Made by a program: the position numbers and the translations under genes | Assembly (NCBI GenBank): GCA_963565915.1 | Contig: OY751487.1 | Coordinates: 4,960,001-5,024,000, forward strand | Direction of reading: 5' to 3' | DNA length: 64,000 bases | Source of the DNA: Entoloma clypeatum | Taxonomy: Eukaryota > Basidiomycota > Agaricomycetes > Agaricales > Entolomataceae | In this document: positions 42,834 through 53,122 of the stretch, piece after piece | Numbering within the stretch: position 1 is the first letter of the stretch | Layout of the letters: each line of letters starts with the position of its first letter | The notes under the pieces: generated by a model | Databases searched by the model: none | What the model was told of the DNA's origin: nothing | The model's input: the letters and a program-made list of their open reading frames with translations, nothing else

Positions 42834-45589
42834 TTATCGTGGACGCGATGGATTTTGCCGATGAAAATCTCGGATCAAGTCTTGAGCGTTCTGAACATTA
42901 GTCCGAGGTTCCCACGTGTTCTCTTCTGGGCCATACCCTTCCCATTGGACAAGGTACTGGATCTTTCCATGGAATTTCCGAGAGTCCAGGATCGTGGAGA
43001 CATGGTATTCTTCTCGTCCTTCGACAATGATCGGATCAGGGGCTGGCTTCTTTTTCTGAATGGCATACTTCGGGGTTTTGTATGGCGATAACAGGGTCTC
43101 GTTGAACACAGGGTGGATCATCTTCCAGGTTTTGGGAAGATCAAGACGGTATGCGCTAGCTCCTTTCTTCTCTAGGACTTTGAACGGTCCGTGTCGGAGG
43201 GCGTCAAGTTTCTTTGAGGGACGATCAGTCCTGATGTTAGTCCCTTCCAGCCACACCTTGTCTCCATTGCGGTAATTCCGAGACGGGCTTCGTCGTGTGT
43301 CAACTGTCTTCTTCATCTGATCCTGGGCCTGTTTCAGTGCTGCGTTGGCTTCTTCTCGTGCCTGTTTGAGTTTTTTCAAGAAGTCGTTTGCCGCTGGATT
43401 GGTGTCTTCCAACACAAGTTCTCCCTTCCAAGGATGCAGACCGTAGTTGAGATAGAATGGTGTGTACTTTGTCGCTTGATGTTCTTTGTCATTGTACTGG
43501 AATTCTGCGATTGCGATCCATTCCGCCCAATCATCTTGTAGATGGTTGACAAAGTTTCGTAAGAACACCTCGGTTTCCTGATGCGATCGTTCGGCTTGTC
43601 CATCAGTTTGTGGATGGTACGCAGTGGACAGGTTTCTCTTGATTCCCAACATGCGGCAAAGTATCTCCATGAACTTCGCGGCGAACTGTGGTCCTCTGTC
43701 GCTAATGATCTTCTTAGGGATCCCATGAAGCTTCCATATCTGGTCCCGATAGATCTTGGCTAATCCTTCAGCCGATAGTTCCATGGTTGTCGGGATGAGA
43801 TGAAGCATCTTTGAATGTCTGTCCGTGATGACCAGAATTGCGTTCTTCCCATCAGATTCTGGTATCGGTCCCACGACGTCAATCCCTATGTCTTCCCATG
43901 GTTGACTTGGCGCGGCGTTAGGGTGTAGAGGGGCGTGTCTCCTTTGGCGGCTGATCTTGTTACGTTGACAGGTGTCACAACCTTTCACATACTTCTTTAC
44001 GTCATGTAGGATGGTGGGCCACCAGTAGGTGCGAGTGAGGAGTTCATGTGTTCGATATTGTCCTGGATGTCCTGCCACTGGTGCGTCATGCGCTTCAAAC
44101 ATCAGTTCTTGGCGCAATTGTGGGTCTGGTGGAACATAGACTTGTTCTCCTGCGTAGGTGATGCCATTTTCCTGCTGGTACCAGTGAGGATTCTTCTTCA
44201 GACCCTGGGCTACTTCTGTCTCCATGCGATTCGAGGCCTTGATGCGTGCGATCCATGGGTTTTCGATGGTTGTGATGTTTCCGATTTTGATGGAATCAGA
44301 TGTTTCACCCCCTTCAAAGAATTGTTCCTCCGTGAACATCTCCATTTGTATCACATCTTCTGATTCCAATCGTTTCAAAAATAGCCCCTCCTTGAGCATT
44401 TGGTCGCTGTCCTGCGGCTCAAGTTCCGTCTCATACCAGGGTAAACGTGACAGGATGTCTGCTTTCGCGTTTGTCTTCCCAGGTACATGTCGCAATTCGA
44501 AGTCATAGTCTTGTAACTTCATCTTCCAACGCCTCTGTCGTTGGTTTAGGTCCTGAGGACGCCGGAAATACTCCAGGTTTTTGTGATCGGTTAAGATCTC
44601 GAAACGTTCCTTGGCTTCAAGTAGATAATGTCGCCAGTCCTTCAGTGCTTCCATGACTGCCAAGAGTTCCTTGTCATATATCTCGTAATTCTGTTCAGCC
44701 GCGGACATGGTCCGCGACAAGAACGCGATAGGATGCCACTTGTCGTCTTGTTTCTGTGAAAGTACCGCTCCAATCGCATAACCCGATGCATCGGTTTCGA
44801 TCCTGAACTGTCCGTCCGGTTTGGGCAATGCCAAGACTGGTGCCGTCGTGATTGCCCGTATGAGACCTTCAAATGCTTCTTGCGCCGCTGGTCCCCACGT
44901 GAATGCTGTATTTCCCGTAAGTGTTGTGAGTGGCTTTGCGATGTTTGAGTATCCTTCAATGAAGCGTCGATAAAAATTGGCAAATCCCAGGAACTTCTGG
45001 ACTTCCTTTTTTGATGTGGGTACTCGCCAGTTCCGGATTGTGTCCACCTTTTCAGTTTCCATCTCAACACGTCCTTCTCCAATGACATATCCCAATATGG
45101 GGCATTTTGTTACTTCCCAAAGACACTTCTTCTCTTTTAGGAACAGGTCATTGTCTGACAGAATCTGCAAGATCTCTTCGGTGTTCCGGGCGAGTTCTTC
45201 CTTGGTTTTACCAATAACCACTATGTCATCCATGTAAATCACACAGATGCGCCGACGGATCTGATCCCTGAATAGGCTGGCCATCATCCGAGAGAACGTT
45301 CCCGGGGAGTTGCAGAGACCGAAAAACATGACTAATGGTTCAAACAATCCTCGGCTGGTCAGGAAGGCGGCTTTCCATTCGTCACCCTTCTTGATCCGCA
45401 CGTTATTGTATCCCCACATGATGTCCATTTTGTTGAAGTAGACTGCGTCCTTCAATACATCCAAGAGGTCGTTGATGCGTGGGAGTGGGAATTTGTCCTT
45501 AACCGTGAATTTATTGACTGTGCGATAATCCTGTACCAATCGTTTGGAACCGTCTTTCTTGTTAATGAAGAAGCAGGGTGATGCATAAG
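42834..45589 (-). pseudogene. pol: G5 pol, part 2: RT, RNase H, integrase, chromodomain
   Basis: One uninterrupted frame of about 900 codons from 45539 to 42834. [25 protein letters not shown]. RNase H: ETDASGYAIGAVLSQ, DKELLAVMEAL, DHKNLEYF. Integrase: HPGQYRTHEL, CDTCQRNK, IGIDVVGPIP, SDRGPQFAAK, DGQAERSHQETE. Chromodomain: ILDSRKFHGKIQYLVQWEGY and EENTWEP near the C terminus. It is separated from its N terminus (53123-54034) only by the family D insertion. Confidence 0.9.
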
Positions 45590-46132
45590 TGTCATAACCA
45601 TACGATTCACATCCGACTTATCCGACGACTCCGACATTTCATCCGCTCTGACATCCGCTCCAACAACATTCTATTTATATTGAATATACTTCTACTACGT
45701 AACATCTCAACCATACTTACAAGTAGACATATGTTGTTCACTTTTCATTTGTTACTCTCCGTACTCCAAATGTTCCGATGTTCAACTCCAATATCTGCAC
45801 ATCACTTATAGTAATGCTGATCATTCTAGTCTACTATAAATAGTGTACAAACCTGTCGTAGAACCTCAGTTCAAATATCATACGTTACACCTCATTCGCA
45901 TCCGTCTCTACTTGCCTTTGAGCATTCTCTCTGTCACCTCCGCTCATCCGCTCATCCGCTCATCCGACATCCGCCAATCCGAAATCGAGGACCACATCAA
46001 AGAGTGGGGCGCAACGCACAAGTTGAAGCCAGGTCCTTTCTGCCAACGTTGCACTTACCGCATTCCGCTCCTCCGCTACTCCGCTCTGACTCGTCCGACG
46101 TTTTCCGACGTTGAGAAACACGCTACGTGACA
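45390..46132. repeat. 742-bp segment duplicated at 52381-53122
   Basis: 45391-46132 (200 bp of A1 pol, ATAAG, and the complete D LTR) recurs at 52381-53122 with only a few differences. The second copy starts after 94 bp of D's own 3' LTR; the joint shares TTGA. Confidence 0.85.
45590..46132 (+). repeat. 5' LTR of family D (543 bp)
   Basis: TGTCATAACC...CGCTACGTGACA. TATAAA at 45835-45840; the string AGTTCAAATAT at 45868-45878 lies 33 nt downstream. A CATCCGCT tandem stretch occupies about 45935-45975. It differs from the copy at 52580-53122 at about three positions. Confidence 0.9.
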
Positions 46133-47467
46133 GTATATTTGAACTACCACCATTCTTTGATTTACCCAACAACCTCTACTCAAACCCGTAATACAGTTCG
46201 AACAACTAGGACTGCTCGTGCAGCAGCAGAACGTTCATCCTCCACACCACGCTCTGCTTTTCTTCGAGGAACACGCAATGTAACCATTACCCCTCGAGGA
46301 GCCACAGCATCATCATCCGCTCCTACCCCCGGACCATCCGTTCCTCCGCCTTCTTCCGACTCTCAGCTCCCACCACTTCCTGCCAGTCCTCCACTAAACC
46401 CACCAACGGAACCCTCCGCACCTCTAAATTCTGGCTTATTCGGCGGACCTCCAGGAGGATCTCCTCCTCCTTCCGACGGTAGTTTACATGGAGATTTGGA
46501 CGACTCCGATTCCAATCCAGATCAGGAACCCAATCTAGCTGAAGCCATTCTGCTCATGACCAAAGAGTTGAAACGTCGAGATACAAAGAAGAAAAAGTCG
46601 TATGCCAACGAACCGGATACCTTTGATGGATCCGATCCGCGCAAACTCTCCGCATTCATTTTACAATGCAAACTTTACTTCTCCGACAACGACAACTTCG
46701 ACTCAGAACATTCCAAAGTCAACTTTGCCATGTCTTACTTCCGAGGCACAGCACTCGAATTTTTTGAACCCTTCATTCTAGATGATGATGAACCCAATTG
46801 GCGGGGTTCTTTCCCCGAGTTTGTCCGGCTTCTCTGCTCCGAGTTTGGTACCATTGACCCTCAGGGCGAAGCCGAAGAACAGTTGGACAACCTACGGATG
46901 AAGGAAAATCAAAAGATATTGAAGTACAACGTTGAATTCCAACGTCTTGCTACCAAGACTGACTGGGATGAAAACTCCCTCCGACACCGCTACTACGTCG
47001 GACTTCCGGATCGGATCAAGGACATCCTCTCCCAACAACCCAAGATCAAGTCTTTACCAGACCTACGATCCGCGGCTCATACTATTGACGCTCGCTACTG
47101 GGAACGTCAACGAGAGAAATCCAGAACTGATAAACCCACTCCCAAGTCCGACAAAAAACAATCCGCTCCGAACCAATCCACTCCACAAACATCATCAACC
47201 AAACCCTCCGCTCCCGCTACCGCTTCCGCTTCCACATCCGCTCCGAAACCCGACCTCTCCAGTAAATTAGGCAAAGACGGCAAACTGACGTATCAAGAAC
47301 GCAAACGTCGTTTCGATAATAACCTTTGCTTATTCTGCGGTAGCGTCGGACACGCTGTCAAGGACTGTCCCAAGTCCACCTCCTCCGCTTCCAAGGCTAA
47401 AGGGAAAGCCGCCCAAGTTGGCACTCAAGCCAAGGAAAAAAGTAAGGAGATCGAGTCAAAAAAATAG
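46127..47467 (+). CDS. gag: Gag of family D
   Basis: Open frame of 446 codons. A Ser/Pro-rich N-terminal 130 residues precede a capsid domain (YANEPDTFDGSDPRKLSAFI; YFRGTALEFFEPF; YYVGLPDRIKDILS) and, near the C terminus, one CCHC knuckle (CLFCGSVGHAVKDC) followed by Lys-rich sequence. The first in-frame ATG is at 46556, which would drop the Pro-rich region (303 aa). Upstream of it I see only an ATG-TAA at about 46279 and an ATG with a short frame at about 46488. Translation ends at TAG 47465-47467 directly after seven A residues. Confidence 0.82.
   Translation: MTVYLNYHHSLIYPTTSTQTRNTVRTTRTARAAAERSSSTPRSAFLRGTRNVTITPRGATASSSAPTPGPSVPPPSSDSQLPPLPASPPLNPPTEPSAPLNSGLFGGPPGGSPPPSDGSLHGDLDDSDSNPDQEPNLAEAILLMTKELKRRDTKKKKSYANEPDTFDGSDPRKLSAFILQCKLYFSDNDNFDSEHSKVNFAMSYFRGTALEFFEPFILDDDEPNWRGSFPEFVRLLCSEFGTIDPQGEAEEQLDNLRMKENQKILKYNVEFQRLATKTDWDENSLRHRYYVGLPDRIKDILSQQPKIKSLPDLRSAAHTIDARYWERQREKSRTDKPTPKSDKKQSAPNQSTPQTSSTKPSAPATASASTSAPKPDLSSKLGKDGKLTYQERKRRFDNNLCLFCGSVGHAVKDCPKSTSSASKAKGKAAQVGTQAKEKSKEIESKK
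46135..46145 (+). other. Family D primer-binding site (self-priming type)
   Basis: ATATTTGAACT is the exact complement of AGTTCAAATAT at 45868-45878 in the LTR, where a transcript driven by the TATAAA at 45835 would start. As in family A, the site is eleven bases long and begins three bases after the LTR end. Confidence 0.65.
47458..47464 (+). promoter_or_regulatory. -1 ribosomal frameshift site A AAA AAA
   Basis: In the gag frame the end reads TCA AAA AAA TAG, so the heptamer A-AAA-AAA is correctly phased and is followed immediately by the stop. Slipping back one base enters a frame that is open through the whole of pol (ATA GGC AGT...). This is the canonical X-XXY-YYZ layout for gag-pol recoding. 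Confidence 0.75.
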
Positions 47468-50400
47468 GCAGTGGTCCTCATGAAGCACGGTCTGAGGACT
47501 GCGTTGACTCTCTCCGTGCCTCCGCTCTCTCCGATCCGAACTCTTTACGTATCAATATCTCATCTTCTTTTTTCTCTTCAGATTCTGTCCCAGCACTTAT
47601 TGATTCAGGATCTACTCACTGTTTTATTGACAATAACTTTTCCTCCGCCTATGATCTTCCGACCTCCGCTATTCCACCCTTAGAACTAAAGCTTTTCGAT
47701 GGTTCTTCTAACACGTTTATCACTCAAGTTGTAACAATACCTATATGTTTTCCTTCAGGTGAATCCTTTGAACAGGATTTTTATGTTACTCCGCTCGACT
47801 CTGCTTCTTCCGTGGTTCTTGGATACAACTGGCTCACCCGCCACAATCCTATGATTGACTGGGTATTGGGCAGTATCACTTTCCGTCCACAGATGCAAAA
47901 AGAGCCGTTTCCGACATCGACGTCGACCTCCTCCCAAGGTAGGACAGCTACGCTTCCTCCTCTGGAACCTCCGATCGTACCTTCGCAGTCCACTCCACAG
48001 ATTTCACTCATTAACGCAGCCGCATTTATGAGGGCATGCAAATTGCCTGGTACACAATCCTTTCAACTTCACCTTTCGACTCCCTCCGTTTCCGCTCACT
48101 CCGCATCCGCTTCCGACACCCCCGACTTTACAAACGTACCCGAAGAATACCACGACTATGCTGACGTCTTCAGTAAAGGAAAAGCAGACACTCTTCCACC
48201 CCACCATCCCTATGACCTCAAAATCGAACTTGAAGAGGGCTCCGCTCCTCCGTTCGGTCCGATCTACTCCCTTTCACAAACCGAACTCAATGCCCTCCGT
48301 GAATTCATTGACGAACACCTCACCATTGGATTCATCCGACCCTCTTCCTCCCCGCACGGTGCTCCCGTCCTTTTTGTTCGTAAAAAGGATGGCTCCCTTC
48401 GTCTTTGCGTCGATTTCCGTGGTCTTAACAAAATCTCAAAGAAGGACCGATATCCGCTTCCGCTCATATCCGACCTTCTCCAGACCGCTGGAAAAGCCAG
48501 TGTTTATACGGCTCTCGACCTCCGACACGCCTATCACCTCGTCCGCATAGCGGAAGGAGATGAATGGAAAACCGCCTTCCGCACGCGCTACGGGTCTTTT
48601 GAATGGCTTGTCATGCCATTTGGACTCACCAACTCCCCAGCCGTTTTTCAACGCTTCATGAACGACATCTTCCATGACCTGCTTGATAAGTATGTTACCA
48701 TATATCTCGACGACATCCTCATCTACTCCGACTCTCCCTCCGAGCATCGGAAGCATGTCCGCGAAGTCCTCCGACGTCTCCGACAACACAGCTTATACGC
48801 ACGCGCAGACAAATGCGAGTTTTCTACAGATACTGTTGAATACCTTGGCTTTATCCTCTCTCCGACAGGCCTCCGCATGTCGGAGAAAGTCAAAATTATT
48901 CAAGATTGGCCTGAACCAAGGAAGGTCAAAGACATTCAGTCTTTCTTAGGTTTTGCCAATTTTTATTGACGATTCATTCCTTACTACTCCGAAATCACCG
49001 TTCCGCTCACTCGACTCACCCGCAAAAACACACAATGGCACTTCTCCGACTCCGCTCGCGAATGTTTCAAAACTTTGAAGAAAGCCTTTACCACGGCACC
49101 TGTTCTTATGCATTGGATTCCTGACAGCCCTATTATCGTCGAAACCGATGCCTCCGACTACGCTTTGGGTGCGATCCTCTCCATCCGCACCTCCGACGAC
49201 GAAATCCATCCGGTCGCTTTCCACTCCCGCACCTTTACACCTCCCGAGTTAAACTATGACACCCACGACAAAGAACTATTAGCGATCCACGATGCATTCA
49301 AGGTTTGGCGTCACTACCTTGAAGGCTCCGCTGCTCCGATCGATGTCATAATGGACCACAAAAATCTTGAGTACTTTTCTACTACCAAGATTTTATCACA
49401 TCGACAAGCTCGTTGGTCCGAATACCTCTGCCAGTTCAATCTCGTCATCCGCTTCCGCCCTGGCCGTTTAGGTACGAAGCCCGATCTTTTAAGTAGACGA
49501 TGGGACATCTACCCTAAAGAGGGAAATAGCGACTATTTGTCCATCAACCCAAGCAACTTCAAACCCATCTTCACACAAGAACAGCTCACCACTTCACTTC
49601 GCGCAACAGAGTTATATACACCTGTCCTCCGTGCCACAATCATCATGGATACAGATCAGCTCCGCTCCGACATCCTCTCCGCTCTTCCGACTGATCCCAT
49701 TTATACCTCTTTCCTCGACAATCCTAATCCACGCTGGATCGTGAATGAAGCAGGTTATCTACTCCACAATGGACGTATCTACGTTCCCGACTCATCCGAC
49801 CTCCGTCTCTGCATCCTCCGCAATAAGCACGACCATATCCTCGCTGGACACCCTGGTCAAAATAAGACTATTAGTCTTATCCAACGAGAATACACTTGGC
49901 CTGGAATGCGCGACTTTGTCAAAAAGTATTGCAAGTCATGTACCACTTGTATGCGCACCAAACCCCAACATCATAAACCCTACGGTCTGCTTAAACAACT
50001 CCCTATTCCTGAACGTCCCTGGCATTCTATTTCCATGGATTTCATTGAACCCCTTCCGACATCCGCTGGCTCCGATGCAATTCTGGTCATTGTAGACCAC
50101 CTCACTAAACAAGGCATTTTCATCCCTACCACCATTAATTGCACATCCGAAGACCTAGCAAACCTTTTCGTGCTTCACGTCTTTTCCAAGCACGGAGTTC
50201 CGCAAAACGTCACATCCGATCGCGGACCTGAATTCGTCTCCCGTTTTTCCCGCTCTCTTGCAAAAGCCCTTGATATGAGACTTCACTTCACTTCTGGATA
50301 TCACCCTGAAGGCGATGGTCAAACCGAACGCACCAACCAGACACTCGAACAATACCTCCGCATTTTCTGCAACTACCAGCAAGACAACTGGTCCGCTTTG

Positions 50401-51114
50401 CTTCCGCTTGCGGAGTTCGCTTACAACAACACTCCGAGTGCCACCACAGGTGTATCACCATTCTTCGCCAACAAAGGTTATCACCCCGACATTACACTCC
50501 ATCCGGAACGTGATCTAGCATCCGATAAAGCTCGACAATACATCGTCGACTTAGATGAATTACATCAAGAACTAAAGACTGCTGTCGCAGAGGCACAACA
50601 ACGTTATCAAGGCCCTGCGGACGTCCGACGTTCTCCGCCTCCCCCGCTCCGCGTCGGACAAGAAGTCTTTGTTAAAGCTAAGTTCTTCCGCACCACACGA
50701 CCCACCCAAAAGTTATCCGACAAATATGCTGGCCCATTTGAAATCATAGCCCAACCCGGCACGCACTCCTTTACACTACGTCTACCCAACACTATGCGTG
50801 CTATACACCCCGTCTTCCACATATCCATGCTCGAACCAGCAACTCCTAATGAGATTCCAAATCAGATACAATCTCCTCCGCCTCCGCTCGAGATGGACGG
50901 AGAAACCGAATACGAAATTGCGGAAATCGTCGACTCAAAGATCGATAAAAGACGACGCTGCAAACTCCTTTACCTCGTCCGCTGGTTAGGTTATGAAGAC
51001 ACCAGTGAAGAGTTTTCTTGGTTACCCGCATCCGAGCTTGAACACGCAGCGGATATGGTAGCGGACTTCCACTCCGCTCAACCAACTAAGCCAGGCCCCT
51101 TATCGCGCTTGTAA
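47464..51114 (+). pseudogene. pol: Pol of family D: protease, RT, RNase H, integrase, chromodomain; one TGA
   Basis: Protease: ALIDSGSTHCFID and VVLGYNWLTRHNP. RT: FRGLNKISKKDRYPLP, TIYLDDILIYS. A TGA at 48967-48969 replaces the first Arg of the usual NFYRRFI, consistent with CGA to TGA. RNase H: VETDASDYALGAILS, HDKELLAIHDAF, DHKNLEYF. Integrase: ILAGHPGQNKTISLI, CTTCMRTK, SMDFIEPLP, TSDRGPEFVS, GDGQTERTNQTLEQ. Chromodomain: EIVDSKIDKRRRCKLLYLVR plus WLGYED near the C terminus. Otherwise a single frame of about 1216 codons, so this is a recently active element. Confidence 0.9.
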
Positions 51115-51158
51115 CAAAAAGAAAAGAAAATCTATTGAAATTTTATACTAACAAAAAA

Positions 51159-52159
51159 CTACTTTCGCTGTTTTTTGTTAGATACCCCCTCCGTCTCCTC
51201 GTTCCACTCCGATCCGGATTCCTCTTCCGCTTCCTCCATCCGCTTCTGCTTCTTCGTTTCTTCTTCTTTTTCTGCTTCTTCTTCTACCTCCCTTCCCAAC
51301 TCCTCCAATACCCTATCATACTCCTCCGCATCCTCGTCCTCGTCGGATCCCTCCTCCGAAGCCTCCGAATCCTCCCTCCACGCGATAACCGTCAAAAGCT
51401 CCTTGATCTCCCGCAATTCCTTCAACTCCGCCTTTATCAGCCGCATCTCCCTTATCATGCTCCTAAGCCCTCTCACCACCTCCGTGCCTATGACCACCTC
51501 CGGCGGACCAAACCCCTCCGGCATGAACTCCGGCTCCTCCGACGCTGCGGCTATCCGCGATCCCTCCGCGGTCCCCTCTCCCTTGGACGATCCCGCCTTC
51601 GCGTTCTTCGTCGCACCACCTGCCACCTTAGCCTTTCCGATCCTCACTGCCTTGGTCATCCTCCGCTTCACCTCCGACTCCGCTTCCGCTCCCGTTCTGC
51701 AGCTTCGTTTTAAACGCTGGCACCGCCAGCACGACGAAGCATTGTCATTCCTAAAGAACAAGTTAATAACGAAGCATATAAAGAAATAGAAAAAACTCAC
51801 TCCAATGGCCAAAAACACAAGTCCTCCGCTTTCAAGCAGGAGGTGCAATCCTCCTTCCCCTGCTCGTAACTCGCAGGCATATTCTTGAAAACCCCCTGCA
51901 GCCGGACCTTCTTCACCTCCGCATTCGCTGCATCCGCATCCACACCCGCACCCGCAACCGGTTCCTTCGCCTTCGCCTTCTCTGCCTTCCTCTCTGCTCG
52001 TCTCCGCTCTTTCGCCGCCCTCTTCGCCTCCGCGCGCTCTGCATCTTCCTTCGCGCACTCCTCTGCCTCCTGTAGCTTCCTCTCCAACTCTTCAGTGACC
52101 TTCTTCTGGCGCTCCCTTTCAGCACGAAGAGCGGCGAGGGGTGAGTTCTCAGCGGACAT
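51159..52159 (-). CDS. Antisense two-exon gene: Zn2Cys6-spaced cluster protein (316 aa)
   Basis: On the strand opposite to gag-pol, between the pol stop and the 3' LTR. Exon 1 (52159-51801) encodes MSAENSPLAALRAERERQKK and a Glu/Lys/Arg/Ala-rich coiled coil, ending CTSCLKAEDLCFWPL. A 50-bp intron (51800-51751; GTGAGT donor, TATTAAC branch-like motif, TTTAG acceptor) is removed in frame. Exon 2 continues SSCWRCQRLKRSC, then a basic linker, a leucine-rich helix (MIREMRLIKAELKELREIKE) and an acidic C terminus. The cysteines are spaced C-x2-C-x6-C-x11-C-x2-C-x6-C, which fits the fungal Zn(II)2Cys6 pattern; the residues between them are not typical of Gal4-type activators, so DNA binding is inference. 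The stop lies 44 bp from the pol stop (convergent). All six cysteines fall into place only after splicing. Confidence 0.72.
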
Positions 52160-52290
52160 AACGGATAGGCGTTGGGATAGATGTTGTGGTTGGGTGACAA
52201 GAGAGAAAGATCACGCACAAAGCTTTTCAACCAACGGTCACGTGGATTACCTCATCTGGGCCTCAGGGTTCGGCCCTAAGAGGGAAATAC

Positions 52291-52384
52291 TGTCATAACC
52301 ATATGATTCACATCCGACTTATCCGACGACTCCGACGATTCATCCGCTCCAACATCCGCTCCAACAACATTCTATTTATATTGA
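52291..52384 (+). repeat. Truncated 3' LTR of family D (first 94 bp)
   Basis: TGTCATAACCATATGATTC... follows the polypurine tract and matches the start of the D LTR with several differences. It stops at TATATTGA, where sequence copied from upstream of the 5' LTR begins. Confidence 0.85.
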
Positions 52385-53122
52385 TCCGCACGTTATTGTA
52401 TCCCCACATGATGTCCATTTTGTTGAAGTAGACTGCGTCCTTCAATACATCCAAGAGGTCGTTGATGCGTGGGAGTGGGAATTTGTCCTTAACCGTGAAT
52501 TTATTGACTGTGCGATAATCCTGTACCAATCGTTTGGAACCGTCTTTCTTGTTAATGAAGAAGCAGGGTGATGCATAAGTGTCATAACCATACGATTCAC
52601 ATCCGACTTATCCGACGACTCCGACATTTCATCCGCTCTGACATCCGCTCCAACAACATTCTATTTATATTGAATATACTTCTACTACGTAACATCTCAA
52701 CCATACTTACAAGTAGACATATGTTGTTCACTTTTCATTTGTTACTCTCCGTACTCCAAATGTTCCGATGGTCAACTCCAATATCTGCACATCACTTATA
52801 GTAATGCTGATCATTCTAGTCTACTATAAATAGTGTACAAACCTGTCGTAGAACCTCAGTTCAAATATCATACGTTACACCTCATTCGCATCCGTCTCTA
52901 CTTGCCTTTGAGCATTCTCTCCGTCACCTCTGCTCATCCGCTCATCCGCTCATCCGACATCCGCCAATCCGAAATCGAGGACCACATCAAAGAGTGGGGC
53001 GCAACGCACAAGTTGAAGCCAGGTCCTTTCTGCCAACGTTGCACTTACCGCATTCCGCTCCTCCGCTACTCCGCTCTGACTCGTCCGACGTTTTCCGACG
53101 TTGAGAAACACGCTACGTGACA
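52381..53122. repeat. Second copy of A1 pol flank plus complete D LTR
   Basis: Copy of 45391-46132. With the following ATAAG and G5 pol it looks exactly like a solo-LTR version of the D insertion site, joined to the truncated 3' LTR of the full element. Within it, 52580-53122 is a full 543-bp LTR. Confidence 0.85.

Larger units (their letters stand above)
45590..53122 (+). mobile_element. Ty3/gypsy chromovirus of family D with an antisense gene
   Basis: Inserted in G5 pol with the duplication ATAAG (45585-45589 and 53123-53127). LTRs end in TGTCA/TGACA. The order is LTR (45590-46132), PBS, gag, pol by -1 frameshift, antisense zinc-cluster gene, polypurine tract (AAGAGGGAAA), partial 3' LTR (52291-52384), then a second copy of upstream G5 pol plus a full LTR. 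The only coding lesion I resolve in pol is one TGA. Confidence 0.88.
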
